From a virus, in IMG/VR virus record IMGVR_UViG_3300037475_000032, positions 62,001-126,000 of that record: a DNA stretch of 64,000 nt; one strand, 5' to 3'. The position numbers were made by a program, and so were the translations under genes. This document shows, one piece after another, positions 50,122 through 58,444 of the stretch. The notes under the pieces were generated by a model, which saw only the letters and a program-made list of their open reading frames with translations, did no database searches and was not told the DNA's origin. Each line of letters starts with the position of its first letter. Positions within the stretch are counted from its first letter, which is position 1.

Positions 50122-51231
50122 ATGCCTGTCGCAAATATCCTCGATCCGATCCACGATACCCTAGACGCCCGTGTGTGGGATGATCCGGGCGCAGACAAGC
50201 CCGTATTGAAGCCCAAGCACCTCCACTGGATCAAGAAGACGATCTACGATGCGCTTGAAAAGGCGGGCTACACGGATGTCGAGAAGTGGCTGCATCTCGT
50301 ACTGACCGGTTCGCTTACAACGTACCAGTATTCGGACGAGTCCGACTGTGACGTTTCACTCTTTGTGGACACGAAGGTCTTCCCCGAGTGGTCGAGGGCA
50401 GAGATGATCGGCGTCATGGTAGGAGAGGTCGATGGGACCACGCTACCGGGCACACCTCACCCGATGCAGAACTTCGTTGTGCCCTCACACATCAAGCCCC
50501 ATGACCTTTACAAGAAGGGCTTGCGCTCAGGCTACGACCTAGATACCCAGACGTGGGTCGAGCCGCCTGAGCATGATCGTGTCCATGACGTAGAGGCTGA
50601 GGAGAACGGCTTCTATGCCTACGCACTCCAGATGGCTGACAAGATGGAGCGCCTGTTGAAGTACGAGCCCGAGAAGGCAGCCGAGTTCTGGCACGCGATC
50701 CACAATCGCCGCAGGCGCGACATGGCATCAGGCAAGGGTGACTTCGCTGAGTCGAACATCGTCTACAAGTTTCTTGCCAATCGAGGTCTATTCCCGGCCA
50801 TCTCGGAGGCCACAGGCGAGTACATCGCACATAAGCTAGGAGCTAATAGTGACCCTTCTATTAGCCCTGAGCTAATGCAGACACATGTCCTCTACAACCC
50901 GTTCAATCCCGAGAAGTTTCATCCTCCCGCTCCAGGGCACGAAAAGTCCATGCCGTGGGTCTATGACCCTGATACCAAGACCGTTCACCTTGGTCCTCCG
51001 CGAGCATACCACTGGGAGTTGATCGAAAGAACACCGGAGCTACGAGGGCAGTATGAAGGAGCATGGACGAAGCCCGCTATGGGACAGGCGGGGAATATCC
51101 ATGGGGCGATGTCGTGGCCCGGCCGTAACACTGACTTCATGGGTGAGCAGGTTGACCCCGAGACCAAGAGATCTATCAATCAAGCACTAGGCGCACCCGA
51201 AGAAGATGAGCACGAGTGGAACTTCGCGTAA
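50122..51231 (+). CDS. nucleotidyltransferase-fold protein
   Basis: 369 residues. LVLTGSLTTYQYSDESDCDVSLFVD (about 60-84) has the GS...DxD pattern of the NTase beta superfamily, with an amphipathic N-terminal helix before it. The remainder (HAIHNRRRRDMASGKGDFAESN and a Pro-rich C-terminus) is not recognised. It may add nucleotides to RNA or a protein. It lies near the CCA-adding gene. Confidence 0.6.
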   Translation: MPVANILDPIHDTLDARVWDDPGADKPVLKPKHLHWIKKTIYDALEKAGYTDVEKWLHLVLTGSLTTYQYSDESDCDVSLFVDTKVFPEWSRAEMIGVMVGEVDGTTLPGTPHPMQNFVVPSHIKPHDLYKKGLRSGYDLDTQTWVEPPEHDRVHDVEAEENGFYAYALQMADKMERLLKYEPEKAAEFWHAIHNRRRRDMASGKGDFAESNIVYKFLANRGLFPAISEATGEYIAHKLGANSDPSISPELMQTHVLYNPFNPEKFHPPAPGHEKSMPWVYDPDTKTVHLGPPRAYHWELIERTPELRGQYEGAWTKPAMGQAGNIHGAMSWPGRNTDFMGEQVDPETKRSINQALGAPEEDEHEWNFA

Positions 51232-51670
51232 GCGTAAGGGCGTTCTCTTTATAGAACTGCCTGAGGCTCCCGATGCTCCGCCCGGTACTTGCCGTTGGTG
51301 CGGAGCTACGCTTGTGGGGAAGCGAGCCGTCAGTCGTCGCTACTGCTACCCAGATCGTGAGGGGCGCAATTGCGTCAAAGAGTTCCGTGACTCGATGACG
51401 TGGAATCCCCGCCAAGCTCTACGCATCAAGGCGTTTAAACAGGGAGAGCGTGTCCTACGCTGCATCGACTGTGGATTCGTTGTGGAGGAACTGCACAGAG
51501 GCTCTAGGGCTCGCGTCATTGTCATGCCATGGGAAGCCGATCACGAGATTCCGCTGTGGGATGGAGGCGAACACACGGTAGCTAATCTGCGCGTGCGTTG
51601 TGTCCCCGACCATCGTGCAAAGACCAACCGTGAGAACGCCATCCGTCGTGCTAAGATGGCTGGCACATGA
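51206..51670 (+). CDS. HNH nuclease with zinc ribbon, 154 aa
   Basis: N-terminal CRWCGATLVGKRAVSRRYCYP and CIDCGF zinc pairs, then ADHEIPLWDGGEHTVANLRVRCVPDHRAKTNRE with the HNH core (D-H-E-I-P-L-W-x-G-G, N, and H). McrA-like arrangement. Overlaps the upstream gene by 26 bases. Confidence 0.78.
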   Translation: MSTSGTSRKRKGVLFIELPEAPDAPPGTCRWCGATLVGKRAVSRRYCYPDREGRNCVKEFRDSMTWNPRQALRIKAFKQGERVLRCIDCGFVVEELHRGSRARVIVMPWEADHEIPLWDGGEHTVANLRVRCVPDHRAKTNRENAIRRAKMAGT

Positions 51671-52122
51671 ACTACTACGCCGCCCGTCAGAGACTCGATA
51701 ACCAGCGCTACGACTACACGCGCATGAACGATGGAGTAGCCCATCCCGAAGGCTACTGTCGAGAGAAGGTCATCTGCCCTGAGCAGATAGGCGATACCTT
51801 CCTCATCGCCAATCCATGCTCTGAGGAATGTCCCACCTGCCACGGCAAGCAGCGTATCCCTAACCCCGACTACTGTGGTAGCCATGACACGGCCGAGCAG
51901 GCGGAAATCTGCTTCGCCGCGTATATCCTTGACCAGGGCACTAAGCCTGTCGCTTATGGTGACTGGACAGGATGTGAGATCTGCGACGCACCTACCAAGG
52001 ACGGCATCATGGCCGTTCATCCATTGGGCCAGATGATGGCTCTATGCGATACCCACCGCACTGGCGCTGTCTTCGCGGCTCATTCGCCCGAGAAGGTCGG
52101 AGAGATCGCAGCGAGTTGGTAA
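51667..52122 (+). CDS. cysteine-rich zinc protein, 151 aa
   Basis: Multiple CxxC pairs: CSEECPTCHGKQ near 52, CEICDAP near 103 and CDTH near 126, suggesting two zinc modules. Overlaps its neighbours. Function unknown. Confidence 0.6.
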   Translation: MNYYAARQRLDNQRYDYTRMNDGVAHPEGYCREKVICPEQIGDTFLIANPCSEECPTCHGKQRIPNPDYCGSHDTAEQAEICFAAYILDQGTKPVAYGDWTGCEICDAPTKDGIMAVHPLGQMMALCDTHRTGAVFAAHSPEKVGEIAASW

Positions 52123-52679
52123 TGAGCGACCTTCCAACAGAGACAACTCTGCTTCACGGCGGGGAGGACACATACGAGCAGCGTGGAGGTGAGAGCTTCC
52201 GTCGCTGCTCTTACTGTGGTGGTGTGCATCCCCTTGACCTACTCAAGGCACGCGACGAAGGCAAGATCGGTAAAGTGGATCGTTCCGTAGATTGGAAGTA
52301 CGGATGGCCGCACAAGATCTACGTGGACGTGGATGGCTCATATGCCAAGTTCTACAATATCCATACGCTTGAGCCTAATCTGAGTGACGAGGAGCGCAAG
52401 AAGCTATTCGAATTCGTTGGCTACTCCTTCTCCATGGAGGGCACAAAGATCAAGTGGAAGCGCTGGGTCTACGATACCCCACCGGCACAGCCCACGAAGG
52501 TCTTCCCACCTCTTGCTCAAGCCTTCCTCAACGTACCCGTGACGTTCAACTTCGATCACAACCCACGCGGGGAAGTCATCGACGCTCGTGAAGAAGATGG
52601 TGGAATCCATGTCACCATGAGGATGGATGATGGCACGATCTTCAATGCCTCTGTCGGCAACCTAATCTACGAGGATTGA
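52122..52679 (+). CDS. hypothetical protein with zinc knuckle, 185 aa
   Basis: TAATG coupling with the upstream gene. CSYCGGVHPLD at 29-39, then a beta-rich region and an acidic C-terminus. Function unknown. Confidence 0.6.
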   Translation: MSDLPTETTLLHGGEDTYEQRGGESFRRCSYCGGVHPLDLLKARDEGKIGKVDRSVDWKYGWPHKIYVDVDGSYAKFYNIHTLEPNLSDEERKKLFEFVGYSFSMEGTKIKWKRWVYDTPPAQPTKVFPPLAQAFLNVPVTFNFDHNPRGEVIDAREEDGGIHVTMRMDDGTIFNASVGNLIYED

Positions 52680-53197
52680 TGTTCAAGTACGCAGGTGTAG
52701 GCTCGCGGTCAACACCTCCCGAGATCCTGAAAGCGATGGATCTCTTTGCTAATGCCATCGCTAGAGACTCGCTCCTTCGCACGGGCGCAGCCGAGGGAGC
52801 AGATCAAGCCTTCGAGTTCGGAGCCGTACTTGGTGGTGGCCGAGTCGAGATTTACCTGCCTTGGAAGGGCTTCAACGGTCGTCAGGATGGCGAGATCGTG
52901 GAGCCCGGTAAGGATGCGCTCGAACTGGCTGAGTACTATCATCCGAACTGGAAGGCGCTCAAGCAGGGCGCACGCAAGCTCATGGCCCGCAACGGCTATC
53001 AGGTGCTCGGACCCAACCTCTATGATCCGGTCGAGATGGTCGTGTGCTGGACGCCGGATGGCTCTTTGGATGGCAAAGGCTCCAAGGTCGGAGGCACGGG
53101 GCAGGCGCTACGCATCGCTGACGACTACGAGATCCCAGTCCTCAATCTCCAGCGCCCCGATCACCTGGCTGAGATCGAATCCTTCTTCGAGTCTTGA
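52679..53197 (+). CDS. SLOG/DprA-like nucleotide-binding protein
   Basis: 172 residues: KYAGVGSRSTPP (4-15), LLRTGAAEGADQAFE, RVEIYLPW, and VVCWTPDG are the Rossmann-like SLOG strands (DUF2493/DprA relatives) that bind a nucleotide or ADP-ribose-type ligand. In phages such proteins may sense or cleave signalling nucleotides. A TATA-like promoter follows it at 53194. Confidence 0.7.
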   Translation: MFKYAGVGSRSTPPEILKAMDLFANAIARDSLLRTGAAEGADQAFEFGAVLGGGRVEIYLPWKGFNGRQDGEIVEPGKDALELAEYYHPNWKALKQGARKLMARNGYQVLGPNLYDPVEMVVCWTPDGSLDGKGSKVGGTGQALRIADDYEIPVLNLQRPDHLAEIESFFES

Positions 53198-53222
53198 CAT
53201 ACGCTACGGCATAGGCTAGACT
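53194..53222 (+). promoter_or_regulatory. sigma-70 promoter, leaderless for the next gene
   Basis: TTGACA, 17-base spacer, TAGACT, then eight bases to the ATG at 53231, so the mRNA likely begins at or next to the start codon. The spacer shares ATAGGC before the -10 with three other promoters. Confidence 0.7.
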
Positions 53223-53230
53223 TCCTTCCC

Positions 53231-53683
53231 ATGAACAGAGTCACGATCACCTCCCTTCACGTCGATGCACGCGGAGCTATCCCCTTCATCAAGGCCCTGC
53301 GGGAAACCGCCGACATCCCCTTGAAGACTGCCAAGGATGCCTACGACGGACTCAAGGAGGGTACGCCCTTCACGTTCGACTCGCCGCTCAATCAGGTGCT
53401 CATCACTCGCCAACTGCGGCACTACTGCGATATCTCCTTTGGCGGCGCACGGCGGATAGACCAAGCCATCGCTGCTCTCCACGCCCTCAATCACACAGCG
53501 GTCGAAACCGACATGGACTCCGATCCAGAGGGCTTCCGCATTGCTCGTGAGCTTCAACTGATCGAGGGCGTCAATCCTGTCCCGACGAGAGTGGGCGATG
53601 CAGTGCTCATGTTCTTGGGGATGGCCTTCGACAACTTCAATCCCACAAGAAACGGAGCGCAAGATGGACGCGACGCAGCTTGA
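53231..53683 (+). CDS. hypothetical protein with ribosomal L7/L12 C-terminal-like segment
   Basis: 150 residues. The segment AIPFIKALRETADIPLKTAKDAYDGLKEG (17-45) has the spacing of the L7/L12 C-terminal fold (K-x-IKxxRE...LKEAKxxVE). The rest is unrecognised, mainly alpha-helical. It has no Shine-Dalgarno sequence, in keeping with a leaderless transcript. Confidence 0.55.
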   Translation: MNRVTITSLHVDARGAIPFIKALRETADIPLKTAKDAYDGLKEGTPFTFDSPLNQVLITRQLRHYCDISFGGARRIDQAIAALHALNHTAVETDMDSDPEGFRIARELQLIEGVNPVPTRVGDAVLMFLGMAFDNFNPTRNGAQDGRDAA

Positions 53684-54389
53684 GGACTACCAGGTACGCG
53701 ACGTGGAGAAGCTGATTGGTCTCTTCACGGCCAAGGACCCTCGCAGCCTGGAGCAGATCATCGCCGACGACACCGAATACGAAGACCACAAGATCGAGAA
53801 GGTGTCGCCCTCCGGGGAGAACGCCTTCGAGCTTGGTTTCGATGGCTCGTGGGTGAGCTTCTTCACCTTCCCCGATGGCGAGTGCCCCCCCGCAGTCGGG
53901 GATGCGCTCAGGATCTACGGCTCGTTCGGGCATAGGCGTCACGGCTTTGCCATCAACGGCAAGGTCATTCACTACGAGACCCCATGGGAGCAGTTCGCTG
54001 AGCGAATCACGATGCTGGCGGGCTTCGACCGTAAGCACCGTGAGCACCTTGAAGCGGAGCGCACGGACATGGCGGTCTGGTACGACCTTCTCGAAGGTCC
54101 CTTCAAGGCTCGCATCGACCGTATGCGTGAGTCGAAGCCTGACTTCGACGTTGACGGCGGGAGCTATGAGATGTACCCGGTCCTCATGGCTCAGCGCATC
54201 GCCGCATGGGTCAAGGAGCAGCCGGAGGGCTTGCCCCTGGAGATCATCAAGGGCTTCCGTGACCTGCCCTACGAGGAGCAGGCCAAGGTCATTCACGCTG
54301 GCGAGGAGGACAAGTACGGGATCAGCGGCCACCAGTTCGACTTCGCTTGCGCAATAGCTCGCGCACATTGCGAAGGCGAGGACATCTAG
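53664..54389 (+). CDS. hypothetical protein, 241 aa
   Basis: ATG at 53664 with GGAGCG upstream. N-terminal helices (LEDYQVRDVEKLIGLF), then a beta region FELGFDGSWVSFFTFPDG, and a helical C-terminus. Function unknown. Confidence 0.65.
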   Translation: MDATQLEDYQVRDVEKLIGLFTAKDPRSLEQIIADDTEYEDHKIEKVSPSGENAFELGFDGSWVSFFTFPDGECPPAVGDALRIYGSFGHRRHGFAINGKVIHYETPWEQFAERITMLAGFDRKHREHLEAERTDMAVWYDLLEGPFKARIDRMRESKPDFDVDGGSYEMYPVLMAQRIAAWVKEQPEGLPLEIIKGFRDLPYEEQAKVIHAGEEDKYGISGHQFDFACAIARAHCEGEDI

Positions 54390-54421
54390 TCAACCATAAA
54401 ATCTGTTACGATAGGAGCATC

Positions 54422-54766
54422 ATGCCGAAGTTGATGACCACAGACGAGCAGGGCAACGAGTACGAGATCGGCACTGTCGAGCGGGTGCATCTCGGCTACG
54501 AGGACCACGGGCTCTTTGCCTTCGGGGTTAACTTCAAGTTCGAGGGCTCAGGACAGGGCACCGGCTTGTACGGTCTGCCCGAGGACGCTCCGTCGTCCAT
54601 CCGTCTCATCAAGCGCGTGACGGATGTCATTGGTCCGATCACGGAGGCGAAAGGCAAGAAGGTGTTCGCTATTCGCGCAGCAGGAGACCGCTTCGGCAAG
54701 ATCATCGGCATTGCCCCGCTGGAGGGCGAGCCCGTCTTCTTCGAGGACATCTTCAAGGACGCCTGA
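54422..54766 (+). CDS. hypothetical protein, 114 aa
   Basis: ATG with ATAGGAG upstream. Beta-rich (YEIGTVERVHLGYEDHGLFAFGV) with a C-terminal alpha/beta. Function unknown. Confidence 0.6.
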   Translation: MPKLMTTDEQGNEYEIGTVERVHLGYEDHGLFAFGVNFKFEGSGQGTGLYGLPEDAPSSIRLIKRVTDVIGPITEAKGKKVFAIRAAGDRFGKIIGIAPLEGEPVFFEDIFKDA

Positions 54767-54927
54767 TGCTCTGGCTGGAAAACTTCTTCCTGGCACTCGT
54801 CGGCAAGCAGAGGATCGAGTGCCCGCGATGTCATGGTAAGGGCACCAATGGTCGTGGTGATTGGTGCTGGCCGTGCAAGGGAAGCGGAACGCAGGTAATC
54901 CCTAGAAAGGACCCCTCACTTCGATGA
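54766..54927 (+). CDS. DnaJ-like zinc-finger protein, 53 aa
   Basis: Begins in the previous stop codon (ATGA). Contains CPRCHGKGTNGRGDWCWPCKGSG, the CxxCxGxG knuckle of DnaJ cysteine-rich domains, and a short basic C-terminus. Too short for the usual gene size filter, but coupled on both sides. Confidence 0.6.
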   Translation: MLWLENFFLALVGKQRIECPRCHGKGTNGRGDWCWPCKGSGTQVIPRKDPSLR

Positions 54928-55247
54928 CTTCACTACGCCAACAAGCGCGAGAAGATGCCCGTCGCAGCCGTATCTCCCAGGAGAGAAGGCGTAGGCGGGC
55001 CTATAAACCCACAACAAGGAGAACCGCAATGCCATTCAAGATCGCTGGCATGGTTGGTGGAGGGGTCGTTGGAGTCCTCTTCTTCATCGCCATCGTCTGG
55101 TTCATCAGTGCCCTCTTCTGGGGGGGCGTCACGTTCCTCATCTGGAACGATGCAGGTCTGTATCACGTATTCCACGGCGCAGGTACGCTCAACTACTTCT
55201 GGCAGTCCGTAGGGATTGGAGCAGGTCTCAGTCTCGTGCTGGGCTAG
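54924..55247 (+). CDS. membrane protein, 107 aa
   Basis: Arg-rich N-terminus (QEDARRSRISQERRRRRAYK-like), then two hydrophobic spans (GGGVVGVLFFIAIVWFISALFW and the Gly-rich C-terminus). A second ATG at 55029 has a strong AAGGAG site and would give a 72-residue form without the basic leader. Phage-encoded small membrane protein, unknown role. Confidence 0.6.
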   Translation: MTSLRQQAREDARRSRISQERRRRRAYKPTTRRTAMPFKIAGMVGGGVVGVLFFIAIVWFISALFWGGVTFLIWNDAGLYHVFHGAGTLNYFWQSVGIGAGLSLVLG

Positions 55248-55251
55248 CTTC

Positions 55252-55449
55252 GTGAATGGTCGGAACAAGGGTCTACGAAAGATCATCAAGGAACTGGAAG
55301 CCCAAGGGTGGAGAGTAGAGAAGGGTCCGCACTGGAAGCTATTCTCCCCTAACGGCAAGTCAATCGTGGTGGTCTCTTCGTCCCCAAAGAGCACTGAGAC
55401 GCACAAGGTTCGAGCGGATTGCGTGAGAGCCGGAGCAGTCTTCAACTGA
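55252..55449 (+). CDS. hicA: HicA-like dsRNA-binding-fold protein, 65 aa
   Basis: GTG start at 55252. KGLRKIIKELEAQGWRVEKGPHWKLFSPNGKSIVVVSS follows the HicA toxin fold (alpha-beta-beta-beta-alpha) with the catalytic-position His in GPHW. No HicB antitoxin gene follows. It could be a phage mRNA-interferase, a host takeover factor or an inactive relative. Confidence 0.6.
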   Translation: MNGRNKGLRKIIKELEAQGWRVEKGPHWKLFSPNGKSIVVVSSSPKSTETHKVRADCVRAGAVFN

Positions 55450-55451
55450 GC

Positions 55452-55477
55452 CAACGGCACCTTTCGGGGTGCCGTTG
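55452..55477 (+). other. strong hairpin after the HicA-like gene
   Basis: CAACGGCACC paired with GGTGCCGTTG around a TTTCGG loop, 10 perfect base pairs. No T-tract follows, so termination is uncertain; it may act as an RNA-stability element. Confidence 0.5.
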
Positions 55478-55493
55478 CTACGAGGTAATAGAT

Positions 55494-56699
55494 GTGAAGA
55501 TCGTTGCTACACAAGACCACGAGTCATGGTTCGTGGATTACGTGCGAGAGGCACTTGCGGAGGCTCCAGCAGAGTTGCCGCCCAAGGAGCAGACCTTTGG
55601 TCACGTCACGGCACGCTGGCATGTCTGCGAGCCTGGAATCGCTCACATCGCCGTCGAGGGCGGCACGGTCGATGATCGTCTCCTAGTAGAGACAGTTGTC
55701 CGCAGTCAACTTGAGGGTCATGGGTTTAAACAGGCAGCCTACACGCTCTCGTGGGACCTGGGAGACAAGAAGCTCGTGAAGGAAGCCACCTGGGACGACA
55801 TCATGGCGAAGGCCAAGCGTCTCATCCAGTCGGGCGATGTCCAGATCTTGCGCAACGGCTACAACATCATCGTGGGTCAGGTGCAGGGTGACCACGGCAC
55901 TTACCAGACCGAGATCAGCCGTGACGATCCTAACTCGCAGGCGATCACGCTCTGGCAGTGTGAATGTCCGTGGGATCAGTTCGCGTGGCAGCGTACAAGG
56001 CAGTGGAAGAAGTATGAGGGACGTGTGTGCTCGCACGTTCTCGCTACCTACTGGCAGGCTCAGACCATGCCGTTGGACGAAGACAGCGAACCAGGCCAGA
56101 GCCCCGAAGCACCGCAAGGCCCACCAGGCACGGTGGCTCCAGGCGCATCCGTTCCACCAGAAGGCTCAGAAGCCTTCAACCCCAACATGAAGGCGGATCA
56201 GGCTGCACCTGGCAGCATGGCCCCCACGCCTCCACCAGGACAGGCACCAGAACCACCGGATCTACTCCCGCCCTACCAGATGAATCCGGCCACTCAGCCT
56301 GCCACCAATCCCGTCTCTGTGCCGGGCCAGAAGCCTCAGACACCGCTCAACCCTGTCCAGTATCCTGGCGGCACGTTCTCGTCCATTCACACCTCTGAGC
56401 AAGAGTTTGTCAACGGCATGATGGTGTCGAACAAGCAGGAAGACGTAGGGACACTCGTCGGGCGCTCACCAGAACATGGCGCAGGCAACCAGGCCAGCAT
56501 CCCGCAGAACAGCGTGGGTGAGGTACTTGGAGTCGATCCAACTACCGGAATGGTGAATGTCTACTTCGCAGGCCCGCAGGCAGAAGCGGGCAAGATGGAA
56601 CCGCATGGCATCGTCGGCTGGTTCTTCCCACAGGAACTAGCCGTGCGTGGGGATGTGAGGGCACCAGGCCCAGCCATCCAGCGCCGTCGTGCGCTATAG
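55494..56699 (+). CDS. SWIM zinc-finger protein with Pro-rich C-terminus
   Basis: 401 residues. GTG start with GAGGT upstream. WQCECPWDQFAWQRTRQWKKYEGRVCSH (about 160-187) is a CxCxnCxH SWIM finger. N-terminal domain of about 110 residues is alpha/beta. From about 205 to 310 it is a Pro/Gln/Ala-rich linker, followed by a small beta domain. Possibly a virion or DNA-modifying component. Confidence 0.65.
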   Translation: MKIVATQDHESWFVDYVREALAEAPAELPPKEQTFGHVTARWHVCEPGIAHIAVEGGTVDDRLLVETVVRSQLEGHGFKQAAYTLSWDLGDKKLVKEATWDDIMAKAKRLIQSGDVQILRNGYNIIVGQVQGDHGTYQTEISRDDPNSQAITLWQCECPWDQFAWQRTRQWKKYEGRVCSHVLATYWQAQTMPLDEDSEPGQSPEAPQGPPGTVAPGASVPPEGSEAFNPNMKADQAAPGSMAPTPPPGQAPEPPDLLPPYQMNPATQPATNPVSVPGQKPQTPLNPVQYPGGTFSSIHTSEQEFVNGMMVSNKQEDVGTLVGRSPEHGAGNQASIPQNSVGEVLGVDPTTGMVNVYFAGPQAEAGKMEPHGIVGWFFPQELAVRGDVRAPGPAIQRRRAL

Positions 56700-56706
56700 T
56701 GACAGG
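56695..56706 (+). promoter_or_regulatory. -10 box for a leaderless transcript
   Basis: TATAGT and six bases directly before the ATG at 56707, within the end of the SWIM gene. No clear -35. Confidence 0.35.
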
Positions 56707-56985
56707 ATGCCTTACAAGACTCCGCTCTTGAGTAACCGCTGCGAGGTCAATGGCAAAGAGCTTCCTCCCGGTATCGGTGTAGATGTTGACCAGATGATGG
56801 AGAGGCTAGAGATCCCCATTGGCCCTGTTACGAGCATCCGAGGACCCGAGATCATCTACACCGCCTACTACCGTTATCAGGACTGTGACGGCGGCTGGCA
56901 CAAATCGAATAGACGTGTTCGCCCTGGCTCAACCGTCAAACTCTACAGCTATGATGGCGAGAAGGAGTACGTTGTTCAGGTCTAG
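56707..56985 (+). CDS. hypothetical protein, 92 aa
   Basis: Beta-rich small protein (IGVDVDQMMERLEIPIGPVTSIRG, YYRYQDCDGGWHKSNRRVRPG). Function unknown. Confidence 0.6.
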   Translation: MPYKTPLLSNRCEVNGKELPPGIGVDVDQMMERLEIPIGPVTSIRGPEIIYTAYYRYQDCDGGWHKSNRRVRPGSTVKLYSYDGEKEYVVQV

Positions 56986-57001
56986 CGAACCGTAATAGGC
57001 G

Positions 57002-57451
57002 ATGGCCTTTACGAATATCGAAGTCACCGGCACCTTCAAGGGTCCGAGCAATGAAGCTCTTACGGGCCGAGTGACAGCCACGCTCTCGACGCCTATCCAG
57101 AACGGCACCACGAGCGTCACGCCTACCAAGATCGTAGGCAACGTCACCAATGGCACGCTGAGCATGAAACTGGCTGCCAACAACGATCCTGCGACGCTAC
57201 CCACAGGATCGTTCTACACGTTCCGTGTCGAACTGCAACGAACCGAAGCACGCGAATTCAAGGCCGTCGTAGAATACAACGTGGCCGAAGGCAAGGTGGA
57301 CATCTCGAAGCTGTATGAAAGCAGCGGCTTCATCGGGAAGAAAGTCCGCCCGCAGATCTCCGTCTCACCCACGCTCCAGGAACTATCCGAAGTGCTCGTT
57401 GATCTCGGCTTGGTCGAACAAGTGCAGAAGCCCTTCGCCCGAGACCTGTAG
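57002..57451 (+). CDS. beta-r structural protein, 149 aa
   Basis: Almost entirely beta-strand (NIEVTGTFKGPSNEALTGRVTATLST, GSFYTFRVELQR), with a short helical C-terminus. Resembles head-decoration or fibre-module proteins, but no family is certain. Confidence 0.55.
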   Translation: MAFTNIEVTGTFKGPSNEALTGRVTATLSTPIQNGTTSVTPTKIVGNVTNGTLSMKLAANNDPATLPTGSFYTFRVELQRTEAREFKAVVEYNVAEGKVDISKLYESSGFIGKKVRPQISVSPTLQELSEVLVDLGLVEQVQKPFARDL

Positions 57452-57497
57452 CCATGTGGAGGGAGTTGAAGTACTGGCTCCAATGGGGAACCCATAG

Positions 57498-57526
57498 TGG
57501 ACACAGACGCCGCCGATTGCTAGGAT
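57498..57526 (+). promoter_or_regulatory. sigma-70-like promoter, leaderless for the next gene
   Basis: TGGACA, 17-base spacer, TAGGAT, six bases, then ATG at 57533. Confidence 0.5.
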
Positions 57527-57532
57527 GCTGGC

Positions 57533-57847
57533 ATGAGCTACGAGGGCGTCATTGATGCGTCTCCCTACGACATAGGCTGGGAGGACATCCGCAGGGACTT
57601 CATGATCCGAGGCTATATCAGCTTCGGGATCACGGACTACCGCTCAGTCATCATGCCAACGATGACGAACGATGTCTACATTCGTCACGCTCAGCGAGCC
57701 GAGGAACTGCTACGCATCTTCCATCGCCGCCCCTCGTGGCGTACGTTCATCCGTCTGCTTCGAGAGGCGTTCCTATCTGGGTTTGAGGATAGTCGCGGCA
57801 GTCGGGACAGATACACCCACGGGCGAGCCGTTGGATCTGCCGGTTGA
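57533..57847 (+). CDS. hypothetical protein, 104 aa
   Basis: Helical, Arg-rich C-terminus. ATG at 57533 directly follows the promoter at 57498. Function unknown. Confidence 0.6.
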   Translation: MSYEGVIDASPYDIGWEDIRRDFMIRGYISFGITDYRSVIMPTMTNDVYIRHAQRAEELLRIFHRRPSWRTFIRLLREAFLSGFEDSRGSRDRYTHGRAVGSAG

Positions 57848-57877
57848 GTCGCCAGCGCTTGAAGATCGTGATGGGAT

Positions 57878-58135
57878 TCATGGGCGAAGCACGGCTCCTG
57901 AGAGATTGGCACCACGCAGGTCAGCCCCTCGTAGGTTGGCCTTCGCCAGTTCGTGGAAGGCACGCTGCCAGCGCTCATCGAGCGGAGGCGGCACATAGCT
58001 TGCGTTTTCCTTACGCACCCGACGATTGTGCGGGTACTGGCGAATCCGTCGTATGGGCTCGTAGATGACTAGGGCCATGCCTACGTCGTAGCCGATGATG
58101 GCTCCTATGAGGGTCCAAGTAATGTTCATGCTCAT
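57878..58135 (-). CDS. membrane-anchored pentapeptide-repeat protein, 85 aa
   Basis: Runs against its neighbours. One hydrophobic span near the N-terminus (WTLIGAIIGYDVGMALVIY), a basic middle, and a short pentapeptide-repeat end (AKANLRGADLRGANLSGAVL). Supported by its own promoter on the minus strand at 58136-58164. TSS is predicted at the second in-frame ATG (58129), so the mRNA may be leaderless and the protein 83 residues. Confidence 0.6.
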   Translation of the reverse strand: MSMNITWTLIGAIIGYDVGMALVIYEPIRRIRQYPHNRRVRKENASYVPPPLDERWQRAFHELAKANLRGADLRGANLSGAVLRP

Positions 58136-58164
58136 AGCATAGCCTATGTTGCGACCTAAGTCAA
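58136..58164 (-). promoter_or_regulatory. minus-strand sigma-70 promoter
   Basis: TTGACT, 17-base spacer ending ATAGGC, TATGCT. It is divergent from the plus-strand promoter at 58178 and shares its ATAGGC element. Confidence 0.6.
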
Positions 58165-58177
58165 GCAAAGAAAAGTC

Positions 58178-58206
58178 TTGACATAGGCTACATGAGGGTA
58201 TATACT
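58178..58206 (+). promoter_or_regulatory. consensus-like promoter, leaderless for the next gene
   Basis: TTGACA, 17-base spacer, TATACT, then seven bases to the ATG at 58214. Confidence 0.72.
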
Positions 58207-58213
58207 TCATCCC

Positions 58214-58444
58214 ATGACACGCAAAGACTACAACGCACTGGCCGAGATGGTCCGTACAACACGGACGCACTACCAGGGCGCAAAGCCGAAGGCCAAGGTC
58301 AGCAAGGACATCAAGGAGCTTGTGAAGGGTGCTTGCACCGATGCCGTTGACCACATGGCTCGTGAGATCGCCAACATCTGCGAAGCCGACAACCCGCACT
58401 TCGACCGTGACCGCTTCATGATCGCCTGTGGGGTGCCGCGATGA
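58214..58444 (+). CDS. hypothetical protein, 76 aa
   Basis: Alpha-helical (YNALAEMVRTTRTHYQ, DIKELVKGACTDAVDHMAREIANIC). ATG without a ribosome site after the promoter at 58178. Its last part, NPHFDRDRFMIACG, resembles DTNERFDRDRFVNAAT in the 679-residue head-module protein, hinting at a shared domain. Confidence 0.65.
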   Translation: MTRKDYNALAEMVRTTRTHYQGAKPKAKVSKDIKELVKGACTDAVDHMAREIANICEADNPHFDRDRFMIACGVPR

